Source: an uncultured Corynebacterium sp. (GTDB taxonomy: Bacteria > Actinomycetota > Actinomycetes > Mycobacteriales > Mycobacteriaceae). Taken from it: DNA of 7,016 bases. The stretch covers positions 1 through 7,016 of the forward strand of contig NZ_CALLDG010000022.1 of assembly GCF_937999985.1 (NCBI RefSeq), given 5' to 3'. The notes below the pieces were generated by a model, which worked only from the letters and a program-made list of their open reading frames with translations, did not search any database and was not told where the DNA came from. Both the position numbers and the translations under genes were made by a program. Of the stretch, positions 5,923 through 7,016 are shown in pieces. Every line of letters starts with the position of its first letter. The first letter of the stretch is position 1.

Positions 5923-5938
5923 TGTGACTCGCATCATA
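5923..5938. promoter_or_regulatory. CRP/GlxR-like site overlapping a possible -10 of the SDR operon
   Basis: TGTGACTCGCATCATA has the form TGTGA-N6-TCATA, matching the CRP/GlxR arms (TGTGA-N6-TCACA) at 9 of 10 positions; the central TA favoured by corynebacterial GlxR is absent. It sits in the 170-bp divergent region, 50 bp from the SDR start and 104 bp from the phosphatase start. On the minus strand its right end reads TATGAT (5938-5933), a good -10 element, although no convincing -35 is seen at 16-18 nt. If both are real, binding would repress the acyl-CoA operon. Inference from motif only. Confidence 0.35.
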
Positions 5939-6042
5939 AGCAGGTGGCGGGCTGCATATGTGAAGGATCGCAAAACTAAAGACATTTGGGTGTGAGTGAG
6001 GGAGACTGGCCTGAGGCTTAGAAAAGTTTGGAGTTCTAGAAA

Positions 6043-6852
6043 ATGGGGATTTTGTACCTGGTGCGCCATGGGCAGGCGAACTCTGGAGGCCTGCACACCA
6101 GCGATGTCGCAGACGGCGCCATGGAGGAAACCTACGACCGCCTGACACCCCTCGGGCACGAGCAAGCCGCGGCGACCGGACGTAGCTTGGCCGCGCGTAT
6201 CGGTGGGGGCGGCGGGGGAGCTCGCGCTGGTGCAGCGCAGGAGAGCACCGCAGGCGAGAGCGCAGCGCAGCCGGTGGTGTTGTCCGGCCCTCTCGGTCGG
6301 CAGCTCAGCACAGCCGAAGGTGTTCATGCGGAACTGGAGGCCGCTGGCTTGGAACCGCAGGGCATCCGCACGGTGGAGCAGTGGCGTGAATTCAGCTCCG
6401 ACGACGTGCTAGCCCCCTACTTCCGCGCCCACCCGGACAAGCTCGCAGAGATCCGCCGGGCCTATGAAGCCGCGCGCGACAACCCCCGAGGAATGAAGGA
6501 GCACAACCGTCTGCTCGGCCGCGCCATCGACGCCGCCCTACGCGAATGGCGCTCCACCCCGGCATTCGACGCTTTCTCCGCGCAGGTCATGCAAGGTTTT
6601 TCGGACGCCACCTCGCTTGCCGCGGGAGATCAACCAGTCGTGGTGGTTACCTCCGGTGGACCGATCTCCATGTGTGCGGCCGAGCTCATTGGCGCCGATT
6701 GGACGGGGTTGATCAACAACATCTTCACCGCCTCGGTGAGCGTGTTTAGCGTCCGGAGTGCGGGGAAAGCTCAGCTGCTGAGCTTCAACGAACACGCGCA
6801 CTTGGACATCCCGGATGCATCGGGGAGCCGCCCGCTACGTCGGTACCGCTAG
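6043..6852 (+). CDS. Histidine phosphatase superfamily (phosphoglycerate mutase-like) protein
   Basis: A 269-residue protein that begins with the hallmark LVRHGQ (6-11), where His9 would be the phosphorylated nucleophile. It continues with LTPLGHEQAAATG (34-46) and SGPLGRQLSTAE (81-92), where Arg86 contacts phosphate, and ends with SFNEHAHL (247-254). These fit the phosphatase rather than the mutase branch, but the second catalytic histidine (usually in a THGG or SHG motif) is replaced: VVVTSGGPI (200-208) has Ser204. A Gly/Ala-rich low-complexity insertion (about 54-77) separates the first helix from the Arg86 strand. ATG at 6043 has GGAG 9 nt upstream. It is divergent from the SDR/ACAD/kinase operon and may share its promoter region. 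A link to phosphorylated acyl-CoA metabolism is possible but unproven; the substrate is unknown. Confidence 0.85.
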   Translation: MGILYLVRHGQANSGGLHTSDVADGAMEETYDRLTPLGHEQAAATGRSLAARIGGGGGGARAGAAQESTAGESAAQPVVLSGPLGRQLSTAEGVHAELEAAGLEPQGIRTVEQWREFSSDDVLAPYFRAHPDKLAEIRRAYEAARDNPRGMKEHNRLLGRAIDAALREWRSTPAFDAFSAQVMQGFSDATSLAAGDQPVVVVTSGGPISMCAAELIGADWTGLINNIFTASVSVFSVRSAGKAQLLSFNEHAHLDIPDASGSRPLRRYR

Positions 6853-6871
6853 GAAGGATGCCGGCTAGGCT

Positions 6872-6896
6872 CCGGGGGTGCCTTATAGCTCCCCGG
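6872..6896. terminator. GC-rich hairpin between converging genes, weak terminator candidate
   Basis: CCGGGG (6872-6877) pairs with CCCCGG (6891-6896) around a loop that contains the TAA of the converging minus-strand gene. A further G-T pair can extend the stem inward. There is no real T-run on either strand (GCTTTGGG follows on plus), so intrinsic termination is doubtful. It lies 20 nt past the phosphatase stop. Confidence 0.25.
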
Positions 6897-7016
6897 GCTT
6901 TGGGTCTTCAAGACCGACCATGCGGAAAGTCATTAGGCTCAGAGTCTTAATCGTGCGCTCCACAATCTCCTCACGGTTCTCGTCCGTGACCTCGTAGAAG
7001 CCCTGAATAAAGGTGG
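6883..7016 (-). CDS. C-terminal fragment of an unidentified protein, possibly a TetR-type regulator
   Basis: The reverse strand is open from the right edge to TAA at 6885-6883, giving 43 residues with no start in the window. The peptide contains GFYEVTDENREEIVERTI and SLMTFRMVGLEDPKPGEL at its end. Helical, charged spacing (EVTDENREEIVERTIKTL) and a short loose tail resemble the last ligand-domain helix of TetR-family repressors, which are often found beside acyl-CoA genes, but 43 residues are too few for a firm family call. That it is coding is supported by the long open frame to a clean stop, normal spacing from the phosphatase gene (30 nt) and actinobacterial codon choice. Confidence 0.55.
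   Translation of the reverse strand, partial: TFIQGFYEVTDENREEIVERTIKTLSLMTFRMVGLEDPKPGEL

Overview
The window is high-GC DNA with GTG starts, AAAGGA-type ribosome binding sites and tightly packed genes. Gene content (class Ib-like nrdI/nrdF, fatty-acid/acyl-CoA genes, a GlxR-like site) suggests an actinobacterium, most likely a Corynebacterium, possibly of the lipophilic group. That assignment comes from gene families and style, not from a database match.

Layout. (1) 1-471 (+): the C-terminal end of an acyl-CoA synthetase of the ANL family. (2) 477-1995 (-): nrdI followed by nrdF, the flavodoxin-like activase and small subunit of a ribonucleotide reductase. No nrdE or nrdH is next to them. 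(3) 1996-2208: divergent regulatory region with a 12-bp inverted repeat, several AAGTTC/GAACTT half-sites and a 12-bp palindrome. (4) 2209-2640 (+): a small split-barrel, PNPOx-like flavoprotein. (5) 2637-5872 (-): a three-gene operon of short-chain dehydrogenase, acyl-CoA dehydrogenase and APH-fold kinase, with 7-nt spacing and then an 11-nt overlap. (6) 5873-6042: divergent promoter region with a CRP/GlxR-like site. (7) 6043-6852 (+): a histidine-phosphatase (phosphoglycerate mutase-like) protein. (8) 6883-7016 (-): the C-terminal end of a gene running off the right edge, possibly a TetR-type regulator.

Two points stand out. First, the NrdF protein keeps the radical tyrosine, the aspartate and both histidines of the R2 metal site, but its three metal-binding glutamates are replaced by Gln, Ser and Lys. 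This is the QSK signature of the metal-free class Ie R2 proteins, which use a DOPA radical made with the help of NrdI. The shared upstream region carries a palindrome resembling the manganese regulator (MntR) site of C. glutamicum, which would fit induction when manganese is scarce. Second, the SDR/ACAD/kinase operon looks like a split version of the kinase-dehydrogenase fusion ACAD10/ACAD11, and like the core of the Pseudomonas levulinate (lva) pathway. It may therefore phosphorylate and remove a 4-hydroxyl group from 4-hydroxyacyl-CoAs so that they can enter beta-oxidation.
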